Position numbers and translations under genes: made by a program. Below the pieces are notes generated by a model. It saw nothing but the letters and a program-made list of their open reading frames with translations, had not been told where the DNA came from and made no database searches. 23,388 nt of DNA from a bacterium BMS3Bbin02. Lineage in GTDB: Bacteria; Actinomycetota; Acidimicrobiia; Spongiisociales; UBA5794. The DNA is taken from assembly GCA_002898115.1 (NCBI GenBank), contig BDTL01000117.1:1-23388 (forward strand). The letters are read 5' to 3'. The number at the start of each line of letters is the position of its first letter. The first letter of the stretch is position 1. This document shows positions 16,850 to 23,388 of the stretch, piece after piece.

Positions 16850-17032
16850 TCATGCCTTCTTGGGAACGTCGACCAATGCGTCCAGGTCAAGAACTTCGCC
16901 GTCGCGGTTGTACCAGCGAGACTCGCAGACATGGCATGAACAGAAGTCAACCTCGCCCCCGTCCGGGAGCGTCAGCTGAATCTGAATGACGCTGTTCGCG
17001 CCACAAGTTTTACATGTGAGTGTCGACGTCAC
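16850..17032 (-). CDS. Small zinc-ribbon protein, unknown function
   Basis: 60 residues. CKTC (7-10) and a CSCHVC cluster (31-36) suggest a two-knuckle zinc site, followed by WYNRDGEVLDLDALVDV. The start is GTG 17032, with GGAGGAG 8 bases upstream. A longer same-frame ORF to 17392 is rejected because it runs antiphase through the neighbouring gene and has no family features. It lies 34 bases after the DUF6788-like gene. I do not recognise a named family; the reverse-strand frame looks non-coding. Confidence 0.7.
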   Translation of the reverse strand: MTSTLTCKTCGANSVIQIQLTLPDGGEVDFCSCHVCESRWYNRDGEVLDLDALVDVPKKA

Positions 17033-17066
17033 GCCGTTCACTCCTCCGTCGGGTCGCACCACTGTA

Positions 17067-17399
17067 CTACGAACCGGTCGATCCGAAAGACAGATTCTTG
17101 TCTTCGGCCGCAATACCCTGAGCGACGTGCTCGGGCAGCTCATCGAGTTTTCCGAGGTACTTGGAGCGGCGCTTCCCGTCTTCACGCCAGTATGCGTACC
17201 AGTACGGGCCGTGAGGGCATCGCGAGCACGTCGGTTTTCCACATCGGACTGATTGGCTGCGAACCTTGATGTCGGGGGGTGTCGCCCCAAGCGCGACACC
17301 ATGGGTTTGCAGTCGAGCCTGGGCAAGCATAAGCAGACGGCGAAGTTCCGGTTCGCCCATCTCTCGGACAGCTTCAAGCACGTCGCGATCAATCGACAT
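17067..17399 (-). CDS. DUF6788-like small Cys-containing protein
   Basis: 110 residues. The N-terminal half is helical (VLEAVREMGEPELRRLLMLAQARL). The second half has a CGKPTCSRCPHGPYWYAYWREDGKRRSKYLG pattern in three pieces: a CxxxxCxxC motif (about 53-61), the GPYWYAYW aromatic stretch, and a basic strand ending YLG. This resembles DUF6788 proteins and the arm-type DNA-binding region of some integrase-associated proteins, so nucleic-acid binding is possible but unproven. It starts 12 bases after the DUF3499 gene stop. No mobile element is visible around it. Confidence 0.7.
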   Translation of the reverse strand: MSIDRDVLEAVREMGEPELRRLLMLAQARLQTHGVALGATPPDIKVRSQSVRCGKPTCSRCPHGPYWYAYWREDGKRRSKYLGKLDELPEHVAQGIAAEDKNLSFGSTGS

Positions 17400-17411
17400 C
17401 GCAGCGCCCGA

Positions 17412-17630
17412 CTATCGCTTCAGCCCGGTGACAACGAATAATCGCCTCCGATCAACTCTCCCCCAGCCGACCGGTGGCATGACTCGATCGGCATGCCGAG
17501 CGCACATCAGGTAGCCCGCCCCCGGACTCGGCACATGAACTAGCGGCTCCAACGACACCGATCGTGCGGCGTAGTTGTATCGCATGACGGCGACTGCGGG
17601 CTGGGAACAGCGGACACAAAGAGGAACCAT
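17412..17630 (-). CDS. DUF3499-family protein
   Basis: 72 residues from ATG 17630: VPLCVRCSQPAVAVMRY, then LVHVPSPGAGYLMCARHADRV and PPVGWG. This is the compact Cys/His pattern of DUF3499, a family largely confined to actinobacteria and usually placed beside manB. Function is unknown; the CxxC and CxxH pairs suggest zinc binding. ATG 17630 is preferred because TAACTT lies exactly 7 bases upstream (leaderless pattern). ATG 17660 and TTG 17666 are in-frame alternatives that add ten or twelve residues. Confidence 0.85.
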   Translation of the reverse strand: MVPLCVRCSQPAVAVMRYNYAARSVSLEPLVHVPSPGAGYLMCARHADRVMPPVGWGRVDRRRLFVVTGLKR

Positions 17631-17637
17631 ATGAAGA

Positions 17638-17666
17638 AAGTTAGGCGGCCCGCCCGCCATCACCAA
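17638..17666 (-). promoter_or_regulatory. Candidate promoter for the DUF3499 unit
   Basis: TTGGTG (17666-17661), a 17-base spacer and TAACTT (17643-17638), then 7 bases to ATG 17630. It lies directly after the terminator of the preceding unit, as a new transcription unit would need. Confidence 0.45.
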
Positions 17667-17703
17667 GGACCTCGTGCCTCGACTCCGGCCGAATCACAAA
17701 ACC

Positions 17704-17732
17704 GTCTTACGCGCGATCAGTGCGCGTAAGAC
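17704..17732 (-). terminator. Intrinsic terminator overlapping the thioredoxin-like gene end
   Basis: GTCTTACGCGC (17732-17722) and GCGCGTAAGAC (17714-17704) form a perfect 11-bp stem with a 7-base loop. On the minus strand GGTTTTGTG follows, giving a short U-run. The stem contains the last codons and the TAA stop of the thioredoxin-like gene. Confidence 0.65.
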
Positions 17733-18114
17733 CATGCAGTCGGGCGATTCGCTCCAGTTCCCTGAGGGACTTTGCGGATAACCTCCCAGCCCGTTGCCAG
17801 AGAACACTTGCGTCCTCGGCAACGAGAAGCGTAAGGGGAACGGCATCGACACCGACCTCTTCAAGTATCCCCGACTCGAGTTCGTGGGTGATCTCACGCA
17901 GCGGCACCGCGAGCTTGCGGAGGTCCGCCGCAACGATCTTGCATCTCGAACATTCCGTCGAGCTGAAGAGGACGACCCCGGCTGGAACGGAAACATTGCC
18001 AAGCACGACGGGCTCATGCTTCGGTTCACCAAAACGATTGGCAACGTACGTCAGTCCCGCGACAATCGCGACGAGAGCGACAACAACGATGAGTCGGGTT
18101 GTGGCATCATCCAT
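17707..18114 (-). CDS. Membrane-anchored thioredoxin-like protein
   Basis: 135 residues. A single N-terminal membrane helix (about 7-25) is followed by a thioredoxin-like domain with VVLFSSTECSRCK, giving a CxxC redox pair Cys55-Cys58, and a VDAVPLTLLV strand carrying the likely cis-Pro. The domain should face the outside of the membrane. ATG 18114 overlaps the DUF5719 stop by 8 bases, with GGTGGGG 9 bases upstream. GTG 18129 is an alternative. The position after a secreted protein with paired Cys suggests a role in thiol handling of that product or of other envelope proteins; this is inference. Confidence 0.78.
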   Translation of the reverse strand: MDDATTRLIVVVALVAIVAGLTYVANRFGEPKHEPVVLGNVSVPAGVVLFSSTECSRCKIVAADLRKLAVPLREITHELESGILEEVGVDAVPLTLLVAEDASVLWQRAGRLSAKSLRELERIARLHGLTRTDRA

Positions 18115-19498
18115 CGATGGCGACCCCACCTATGAATGCAACGCCGTCCTCGGTCTGCTGGGCCCATCCGACCGTAATCGGCCGGGTGGCCTCTATCAGC
18201 CAGCCGGCGACCGCGGAATCGTACCTCGTAGCGACTCTCTGCACCGTCCCTGGCTGCAACAGGATCTTCCGCTGATCGCCGGTGCGAACGCCCATGGGCG
18301 TCAACAGCACGGTTGCGGATTGACCCCCGGAATTCATCAGCCAAATAGTCGAGAGGCCGCCCGGCTCGCTCGCCGGACCCGGCAGCAGCCAGGCCGTCGC
18401 CTCCTGCGGCGCCCCGGTGACCGCCGCCAGAGGTCCCTGAATCGCCGCGATGGAAAGCTCAATCGATCCACCTTCCGCGTCGAGCGCGGCCGTGTCCACA
18501 ATCGATTCAGCCACTACCGAGGCCGCAACGTCACCGTCGCTACGAACGACAACACCGATAGCCTCGCCGGCGAAGTCGGCCAGCGACTCCCGGCGCGGCG
18601 TGAGCGGATCGACAATAAAGGAACGAACGTCGGGACTGACGCCATCAACCGTGAGGATCTCGATCGTGACAGCGACCGGACTATCGCCCGTCGCGGCTAT
18701 GACGACTTCAGTGGTTAAGTCGTCATGGGAAGCAACGGGGAAGAACCACTGGGTCGAGACGCCGGTCGCCGGCCAGACTGCCGCCCCACCTTCTGCGGTT
18801 AACAACGCAGAAGGAATGACATTGCCCTCCGTTGCCACGATCCGCAGCACAAGATCATCGAGCCGGCCAGCGAGATCGGTGAGATCGACATCGATCCAGC
18901 TCCGACCACCCACCGGCAGAGCGTCGAGGTCGGGCAACTCAAACGACCCGAACTCACTCACGGCAGTCACCGTAACAAACGCCGTGTCCGGGTAGGGGTT
19001 GAACAGGCGCATTGAAAACTCGCGACCGGCTCGTGTTGTTCCACCGACCAACCACCACTCTGAGGGTGTTGCAACCACGCATCGGTCTGCCGCAAACGAC
19101 GAGATACCGGCTACGGTGGCTGTTGCCGTGGCGGGTCCCGCTTCGAACTCAACCGACACCGGCGCCGGGCCTTGGAGAACAACGTCGGCAAGCCGGTACG
19201 TGCGTGCCCCGGACTCAATGATGGATACCGCCCGACGGGCTGGATCTTCCGCTGGAAGCGGACTCGGAACGGACAACGCTGCCCGCGCTGATGTGAGCGT
19301 CATGAGCTCCACCGTCGACGTCGCCTCAGAGCCGGTTTCGCCCCACGGACAGAACCACACGGTCGACCCCGCCGACGCACCAAGGTCAGGAGCCTGCGGA
19401 CCATCGAAATCGGGGCCGGGAGGTTCATCCGGTGCTCCAAGACCCATCGCGGCCGTCGCCAACGTCGCAACAATCAGCAGGGCGACAAACCTACGCAT
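18107..19498 (-). CDS. DUF5719-family secreted repeat protein
   Basis: 463 residues. The N-terminus (MRRFVALLIVATLATAAMGLGA) is a signal peptide with cleavage near residue 20-22. The mature part consists of about four beta-rich modules of roughly 100 residues, each opening with an aromatic/Pro motif: VWFCP (48), EWWLVGG (147), QWFFP (250) and AWLLP (369). Cys50 and Cys140 are the only cysteines seen in the mature chain and could form a disulfide. The family is usually placed after the large glycosyltransferase in actinobacteria; function unknown, probably cell-surface. ATG 19498 overlaps the glycosyltransferase stop by 8 bases, with AGGGAG close upstream. Confidence 0.82.
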   Translation of the reverse strand: MRRFVALLIVATLATAAMGLGAPDEPPGPDFDGPQAPDLGASAGSTVWFCPWGETGSEATSTVELMTLTSARAALSVPSPLPAEDPARRAVSIIESGARTYRLADVVLQGPAPVSVEFEAGPATATATVAGISSFAADRCVVATPSEWWLVGGTTRAGREFSMRLFNPYPDTAFVTVTAVSEFGSFELPDLDALPVGGRSWIDVDLTDLAGRLDDLVLRIVATEGNVIPSALLTAEGGAAVWPATGVSTQWFFPVASHDDLTTEVVIAATGDSPVAVTIEILTVDGVSPDVRSFIVDPLTPRRESLADFAGEAIGVVVRSDGDVAASVVAESIVDTAALDAEGGSIELSIAAIQGPLAAVTGAPQEATAWLLPGPASEPGGLSTIWLMNSGGQSATVLLTPMGVRTGDQRKILLQPGTVQRVATRYDSAVAGWLIEATRPITVGWAQQTEDGVAFIGGVAIDG

Positions 19499-22253
19499 AA
19501 CGCTCCCTCCCCCACACAGCCAACCCGATTAGTACACCCATTCCCAACAGTGCACCAAAGGCGCGCTGGCGCACCAGGGCTCGTGCAGTGAACACGATCT
19601 CGCCGGTTCGTCCATCGACGCTGTTGCCCCAGACCTGCTGTCGCCAACCGTCGGGATCCCAAAACGAATGTGGATTCGAAGCAAGAAAAACCGGACCGTC
19701 GGTCGCCGGACCCGTATATCCGGTCCCGTTTGAGACCCACGCGGGTTCAGCATTGGAAACAACCGCGCCCTGGGTCTCCGGCATGGTGAACGCAACGCTC
19801 ACTCCAGCTCCCACCGAATCAACATCCAACTGGCTCCGCAACACAGCCTCGAGCGGCGACTCGTCCAACACGACCGCCCACCCGATCCCCATCCTCGAGA
19901 GCCGTTCGCCTCCCCGGAACTCGTTGCCGTCAATCATGTCCTGAAGAATACGATCAAGGGCAACATCTGCGGTCGATGGAGCACCCTGCCAGAGGTCCCA
20001 CAGTTTCATCCCGGATGCAGGAATCACCCGATACGTCGCGCCGCGCACTTCGCGAACGTCGCCAGGAATGGCGTCCGCGGACCCGATAATCAGAATCCGG
20101 GCCGACGTGTTCTCAGGTTGGCTTCGAGAGATAAAGCCGATGCTGTTCGCTAGTTCCGCAGAAGGAAGTCCGACGCGACCGCCGAGCACCGATACTGCCA
20201 CGGAACCAGCCAGTGCGATCATTCCCACACCGACGACGATGACGCCGATCCGTATGCCTCCGGAGTGCTCCGTGCCGATCGCGTCGATGGCGACCGCGGC
20301 GGCGATCGCGAGGCCCAGCGCGGTCATGGCGACTCCCGACACACCTATTGGCGTTCCGACGTCCATACGCGACGCGAGGACACCGGCAGCCGCGATAATT
20401 CCTGCCCACGCTGCAACGTCGCGAAGCCGATCCGTTGCGCCCACGATCCCACCGACCACGACAGCGATGAGCCCGAAGCCGACGAGCGGCGATATGTCCC
20501 AAAAGTATGTCCCCTGCCGCAGCCACTCCTGAGGATCATCGATCGTGAGTACCCAGGGCAGGACCGCGACGGCGCCGATTGCAATACCGATTAAGGCGGG
20601 CACTGTTCCAATCAACGGTGTCCAGCCGCGTGCAGCTACAACCAGCCAAACAGCGAGAACCCCGACAAGGGCAAGCGTCAGCGCCGGCTCAGCGAACATC
20701 AGGAGTCCGGATGTAGCACCAATCTGAGCGAACCAACCGACCCGTGACCTCAGCCCGCGCGGCACGGGGCGAAGCACCGCAAGCACCGCCCAGGGCAGAA
20801 CCCCTAGCCCGACGATACTCGCCACAAGTCCACCGTCCGCGAGCTCCACTGCTGCAGGGCCGGCGATATACCCCACACCACCGAGAGCGCCGGCTACTGC
20901 ACCAATACCCCAGAGTTTCGCCAGACGGCCGACTCCCCACACCGCGGCTGCAACCGCTCCAACGAGCACGACCATGTAGGCGAATTCGGACGAAAATGGG
21001 AGAACCTTGTCGGCAACCCCAAACAAACCGACGATCGGAGGCAACGGATCGCCGGAGCCGAACCCGGCGGGGTTCCACCCCCCCGCGTATGCTCCGAACA
21101 GATCGCCGCCTACCGGAAGAGGAGCGTTGAATCCGGCAGCAGCTGTCGTGCCGGATATGATTCCCCGAGTGACCAACGCGACGAATGCGACACCGAGACC
21201 AGCCGCAACAAAAGCCGGCTGTCTCAGCTCACCCGCCAACGTCTCGATGTCGAACCCCCCACGATCAATAATGCGACTCCGCAGGCGGTCCATCAACCGG
21301 GATCCGATTCCCCGAAACGCGATTGAGCCCGACACCTGGAAACGAAACAGCTCGGTGTCACCGAGTCCCGCCAAACGTACACTCATCGTTGTCCGCCGTT
21401 GCCGTAAGGATTCAACAATGTGGCCGGCGTTCCACACCCACGCTTTCACTGTTGCGAGACCCGTCCAGGGGCGGGCGAAGAGGGTGGTAACACCCTCCAG
21501 CAACCCGATTAGTACCCGCGCCGGAAGCGTCCATGCCAGCGTTACCAGAGAATATGAGGTGATCATCGACCTGATCCGGTCGGCTTCGACCCGCCACATA
21601 TCGCTCTTTGGAGCATCGGCAGGAACCGCGACAATCGAGGATGGAGCAATGACGATTCGCGCCCCGGCGAGCCGCGCTCGATTGCAGAATGCTAGAGACG
21701 TTCCTTCGTTGGTGATGGCTCCTTCGCCGACCCCGATGCCCCTGGCAAGGTCTCGCCGGACAAGGGCGGACACAAGGCGGACCGCCGCCACATCACGCAC
21801 CACGTCGTACTGGCCCTGATCGAGCTCCGTGTCAACGAACGTTGTTGCATCTACACCGAAAACGTCGGTCGTCATCCCGACCGAGATGAGCGTGCGTTCC
21901 TCGGTAGCAGAAATCAACTTCGACCCGACAACGCTCGCATCGTTGCGTTCTGCTTCTCCGACGAGAGCATCGAGCGCGAGCGGATCGGGAATCACGCCTG
22001 CTTGAAGAAACCATAAGTAGTGGACCTCTGGATCGACGCCGGCGAGATACGTCGCGAATGACGCATGCCAGGGAACATCGAGTATCCGTGTCGCTTCACG
22101 AACGTCCTTGTCTCCGCCGACAATGACCGGCGTCACAGCCTCGTACACTTGGGCGCTGACAGCATCGAGGGTTTCTGTGAGTGGAACCCCGGACTCTGCG
22201 ACAACAACAGCTACGACGCGACTCGCCAATCGGGGCTCAGAAGGAGATGACAT
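19491..22253 (-). CDS. Large membrane protein with degenerate family 2 glycosyltransferase domain
   Basis: 920 residues from ATG 22253. Residues about 10-215 align by eye with the GT-A domain of the long actinobacterial glycosyltransferases found beside DUF5719 (shared features include VVGSKL, ELDQGQYD and VRDVAAV). However, the acidic metal-binding position reads WFLQAGVIPDP (81-91), without the expected DD, and the later acidic cluster reads NEGTSLAFCNRA (182-193), so catalysis looks lost. About 11-13 membrane helices follow (about 345-695), including a WNPAGFGSGDPLPP loop like that of arabinofuranosyltransferase-type proteins. An extracellular domain (about 700-890) and a final helix end the protein. 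In-frame starts also occur at 22262 (ATG) and 22289 (TTG). A role in envelope polysaccharide assembly is inferred. Confidence 0.8.
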   Translation of the reverse strand: MSSPSEPRLASRVVAVVVAESGVPLTETLDAVSAQVYEAVTPVIVGGDKDVREATRILDVPWHASFATYLAGVDPEVHYLWFLQAGVIPDPLALDALVGEAERNDASVVGSKLISATEERTLISVGMTTDVFGVDATTFVDTELDQGQYDVVRDVAAVRLVSALVRRDLARGIGVGEGAITNEGTSLAFCNRARLAGARIVIAPSSIVAVPADAPKSDMWRVEADRIRSMITSYSLVTLAWTLPARVLIGLLEGVTTLFARPWTGLATVKAWVWNAGHIVESLRQRRTTMSVRLAGLGDTELFRFQVSGSIAFRGIGSRLMDRLRSRIIDRGGFDIETLAGELRQPAFVAAGLGVAFVALVTRGIISGTTAAAGFNAPLPVGGDLFGAYAGGWNPAGFGSGDPLPPIVGLFGVADKVLPFSSEFAYMVVLVGAVAAAVWGVGRLAKLWGIGAVAGALGGVGYIAGPAAVELADGGLVASIVGLGVLPWAVLAVLRPVPRGLRSRVGWFAQIGATSGLLMFAEPALTLALVGVLAVWLVVAARGWTPLIGTVPALIGIAIGAVAVLPWVLTIDDPQEWLRQGTYFWDISPLVGFGLIAVVVGGIVGATDRLRDVAAWAGIIAAAGVLASRMDVGTPIGVSGVAMTALGLAIAAAVAIDAIGTEHSGGIRIGVIVVGVGMIALAGSVAVSVLGGRVGLPSAELANSIGFISRSQPENTSARILIIGSADAIPGDVREVRGATYRVIPASGMKLWDLWQGAPSTADVALDRILQDMIDGNEFRGGERLSRMGIGWAVVLDESPLEAVLRSQLDVDSVGAGVSVAFTMPETQGAVVSNAEPAWVSNGTGYTGPATDGPVFLASNPHSFWDPDGWRQQVWGNSVDGRTGEIVFTARALVRQRAFGALLGMGVLIGLAVWGRERYA

Positions 22254-22254
22254 A

Positions 22255-23226
22255 ATGGCCATTCTGGAGCCGACCGCGGAGAATCGCAATCTATCTCTAG
22301 TTGCACTCTGTGGCGGCGTTGGTGGAGCAAGGCTGATGAGGGCCCTCGATCAACTGATCCCGTGGGCCGCGTTGACAGCTGTGATAAACGTCGGTGACGA
22401 CGAAACCCGCTACGGCGTCTACGTCGCCGCCGACATCGATACGGTCATTTACACACTTGCAGACATTGTCGGATCGCGCGGTTGGGGTATCGATGGCGAC
22501 GCAACCACCATCATGAACACGCTGTCACGTCTCGGGGTAGATACAACGTTCCACCTCGGCGATCGTGACTTTGCTCACTGTCTGTGGCGTACTCAACAAC
22601 TCACAGAGGGGTCTCCGCTCTCGGTAACAGCGTCAAGGCTGGCTACCGCCCTCGGAGTACGACCAGCTGTACTCCCGGCATCCGATGATCCCATCGCTAC
22701 TACGGTGCAGATCGCCGACGGATCGTGGCTCGGCTTCCAGCAGTATTTTGTGGAACGCGCTCACCGCGATGAAGTACGTGCACTTCGATACGATGGCGCC
22801 GATGCCGCTGTCGCCGCCCCGGGGGTCCTTGATGCAATCGTCGAAGCTGACGCAGTCATCGTTGCACCATCGAACCCTCCGCTATCTATCTGGCCGATGC
22901 TGGCAATACCCAACATCAGATCCGCGATCGAAGCGCATCGGTGTGTGATCGCCGTGAGCCCACTCTTCTCGGGTAAGGCGCTCAAGGGACCGGCTGAACA
23001 GGTACTCCGATCGCTCGGGATGGGAAGCGGCACGGACAGCATCCTGGCTGCCTACGATTCCCTTCTCGACTATCTCATTGTCGACTCAAGTGACTCGGCG
23101 GACGTGACACTATCGAGCACCGACGTCGCCATTACGGCAGTCGACACCCGGCTCACACCTGTTGGCCGAGCTCACGATCTGATAGCGACCATTGTACGTT
23201 TGGCAGGAGACAGCGATGCGACTTGA
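22255..23226 (+). CDS. cofD: 2-phospho-L-lactate / phosphoenolpyruvate transferase (F420 synthesis)
   Basis: Joins the activated phospho-acid moiety to Fo, giving F420-0 or its dehydro form; the actinobacterial enzyme is called FbiA. 323 residues from ATG 22255, with AAGGAG 8 bases upstream. The family motif CGGVGGARLM is near the N-terminus, followed by NVGDDETRYGVYVAADIDTV and the PSNPPLSI loop. The longer frame to 22108 is rejected because it runs into the opposing gene and lacks the family start. The 3' end overlaps cofE by 11 bases. The start codon lies one base from the ATG of the divergent membrane-protein gene. Confidence 0.94.
   Translation: MAILEPTAENRNLSLVALCGGVGGARLMRALDQLIPWAALTAVINVGDDETRYGVYVAADIDTVIYTLADIVGSRGWGIDGDATTIMNTLSRLGVDTTFHLGDRDFAHCLWRTQQLTEGSPLSVTASRLATALGVRPAVLPASDDPIATTVQIADGSWLGFQQYFVERAHRDEVRALRYDGADAAVAAPGVLDAIVEADAVIVAPSNPPLSIWPMLAIPNIRSAIEAHRCVIAVSPLFSGKALKGPAEQVLRSLGMGSGTDSILAAYDSLLDYLIVDSSDSADVTLSSTDVAITAVDTRLTPVGRAHDLIATIVRLAGDSDAT
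22261..22289 (-). promoter_or_regulatory. Candidate promoter inside cofD for the divergent membrane-protein operon
   Basis: TTGCGA (22289-22284), a 17-base spacer and CAGAAT (22266-22261), then 7 bases to ATG 22253. It lies within the first dozen codons of cofD on the opposite strand. Confidence 0.4.
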
Positions 23227-23388
23227 GGTCTGGAGTGTTGGAGGCATCGGCGAGGTGCGACCCGGCGACGACGTTGCTGAACACATCGCCGACGCTATCG
23301 CGGCGACCGACGACGGTCTCATTGCCGGCGACATCGTTGTTGTAACCCACAAGATCGTCTCGACGGCCGAGGGTCGACTAGAACCTGC
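23216..23388 (+). CDS. cofE: Coenzyme F420-0 gamma-glutamyl ligase (5' part only)
   Basis: Adds gamma-linked glutamates to F420-0 (FbiB N-terminal domain in mycobacteria). The visible 57 residues include the family pattern IVVVTHKIVSTAEGRLEP. ATG 23216 has AGGAGA 6 bases upstream, inside the end of cofD, so the two genes are translationally coupled. The window ends before it can be seen whether a nitroreductase-like domain is fused, as in mycobacterial FbiB. Confidence 0.9.
   Translation, partial: MRLEVWSVGGIGEVRPGDDVAEHIADAIAATDDGLIAGDIVVVTHKIVSTAEGRLEP

Noticed and set aside
16850..17392. 180-codon version of the zinc-ribbon gene
   Set aside because: The upstream two thirds overlap the DUF6788-like gene in another frame and show no protein-like pattern; a good ribosome site supports the short 60-residue form.
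22108..22254. N-terminal extension of cofD
   Set aside because: It overlaps the divergent gene and is low-complexity in Ser, Thr and Ala; the family motif and ribosome site fit ATG 22255.
1..23388. CRISPR arrays, tRNA or rRNA genes, insertion sequences, toxin-antitoxin or phage-defence genes
   Set aside because: No spaced direct repeats, cloverleaf candidates, terminal repeats or transposase-like frames were seen on either strand.

Overview
The window reads as a chromosomal segment of a high-GC Gram-positive bacterium (Actinobacteriota, possibly an uncultured Acidimicrobiia-like lineage; the class is a guess). The evidence is gene content: a DUF3499 protein, a DUF5719 protein, a long glycosyltransferase/membrane fusion, phosphomannomutase with a Trm112-type protein, and the coenzyme F420 genes cofD and cofE. 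From memory, these genes cluster together in Mycobacterium and Streptomyces. I see no rRNA, tRNA, CRISPR array, insertion sequence or phage gene. Coding density is very high and no gap reaches 300 bases.

Region 1 (1-9769, all minus strand) reads, in transcription order: comF, a possible 44-codon leader ORF, hpf, a LuxR-type response regulator, a HEAT-repeat protein, an HD-GYP protein, secA, prfB and ftsE (cut by the left edge). hpf, the regulator, the HEAT protein and the HD-GYP protein overlap or nearly touch, so a signalling module sits between ribosome hibernation and protein export. prfB carries the autoregulatory +1 frameshift site, so its real start lies upstream of the longest single-frame ORF.

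Region 2 (9839-11716, plus strand) is a divergent FtsH-like membrane AAA protease with two insertions in its ATPase domain and an altered Walker B motif.

Region 3 (11759-16777) holds a cell-envelope sugar set. manB and a Trm112-like gene are on the minus strand. A family 2 glycosyltransferase on the plus strand faces a GtrA-like protein and a large polytopic GT-C-like protein on the minus strand. A plausible reading is lipid-linked sugar synthesis, flipping and transfer.

Region 4 (16850-22253, minus strand) holds two transcription units. The first encodes three small Cys-rich proteins (DUF3499, a DUF6788-like protein, a zinc ribbon). The second encodes a 920-residue glycosyltransferase-like membrane protein, a secreted DUF5719 repeat protein and a membrane-anchored thioredoxin-like protein, each overlapping the next by 8 bases and ending at a good intrinsic terminator.

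Region 5 (22255-23388, plus strand) is cofD-cofE for F420 synthesis, starting one base away from the divergent glycosyltransferase start. Several unit-leading genes have a TANNNT box 6-7 bases before the start codon, which suggests leaderless transcripts.
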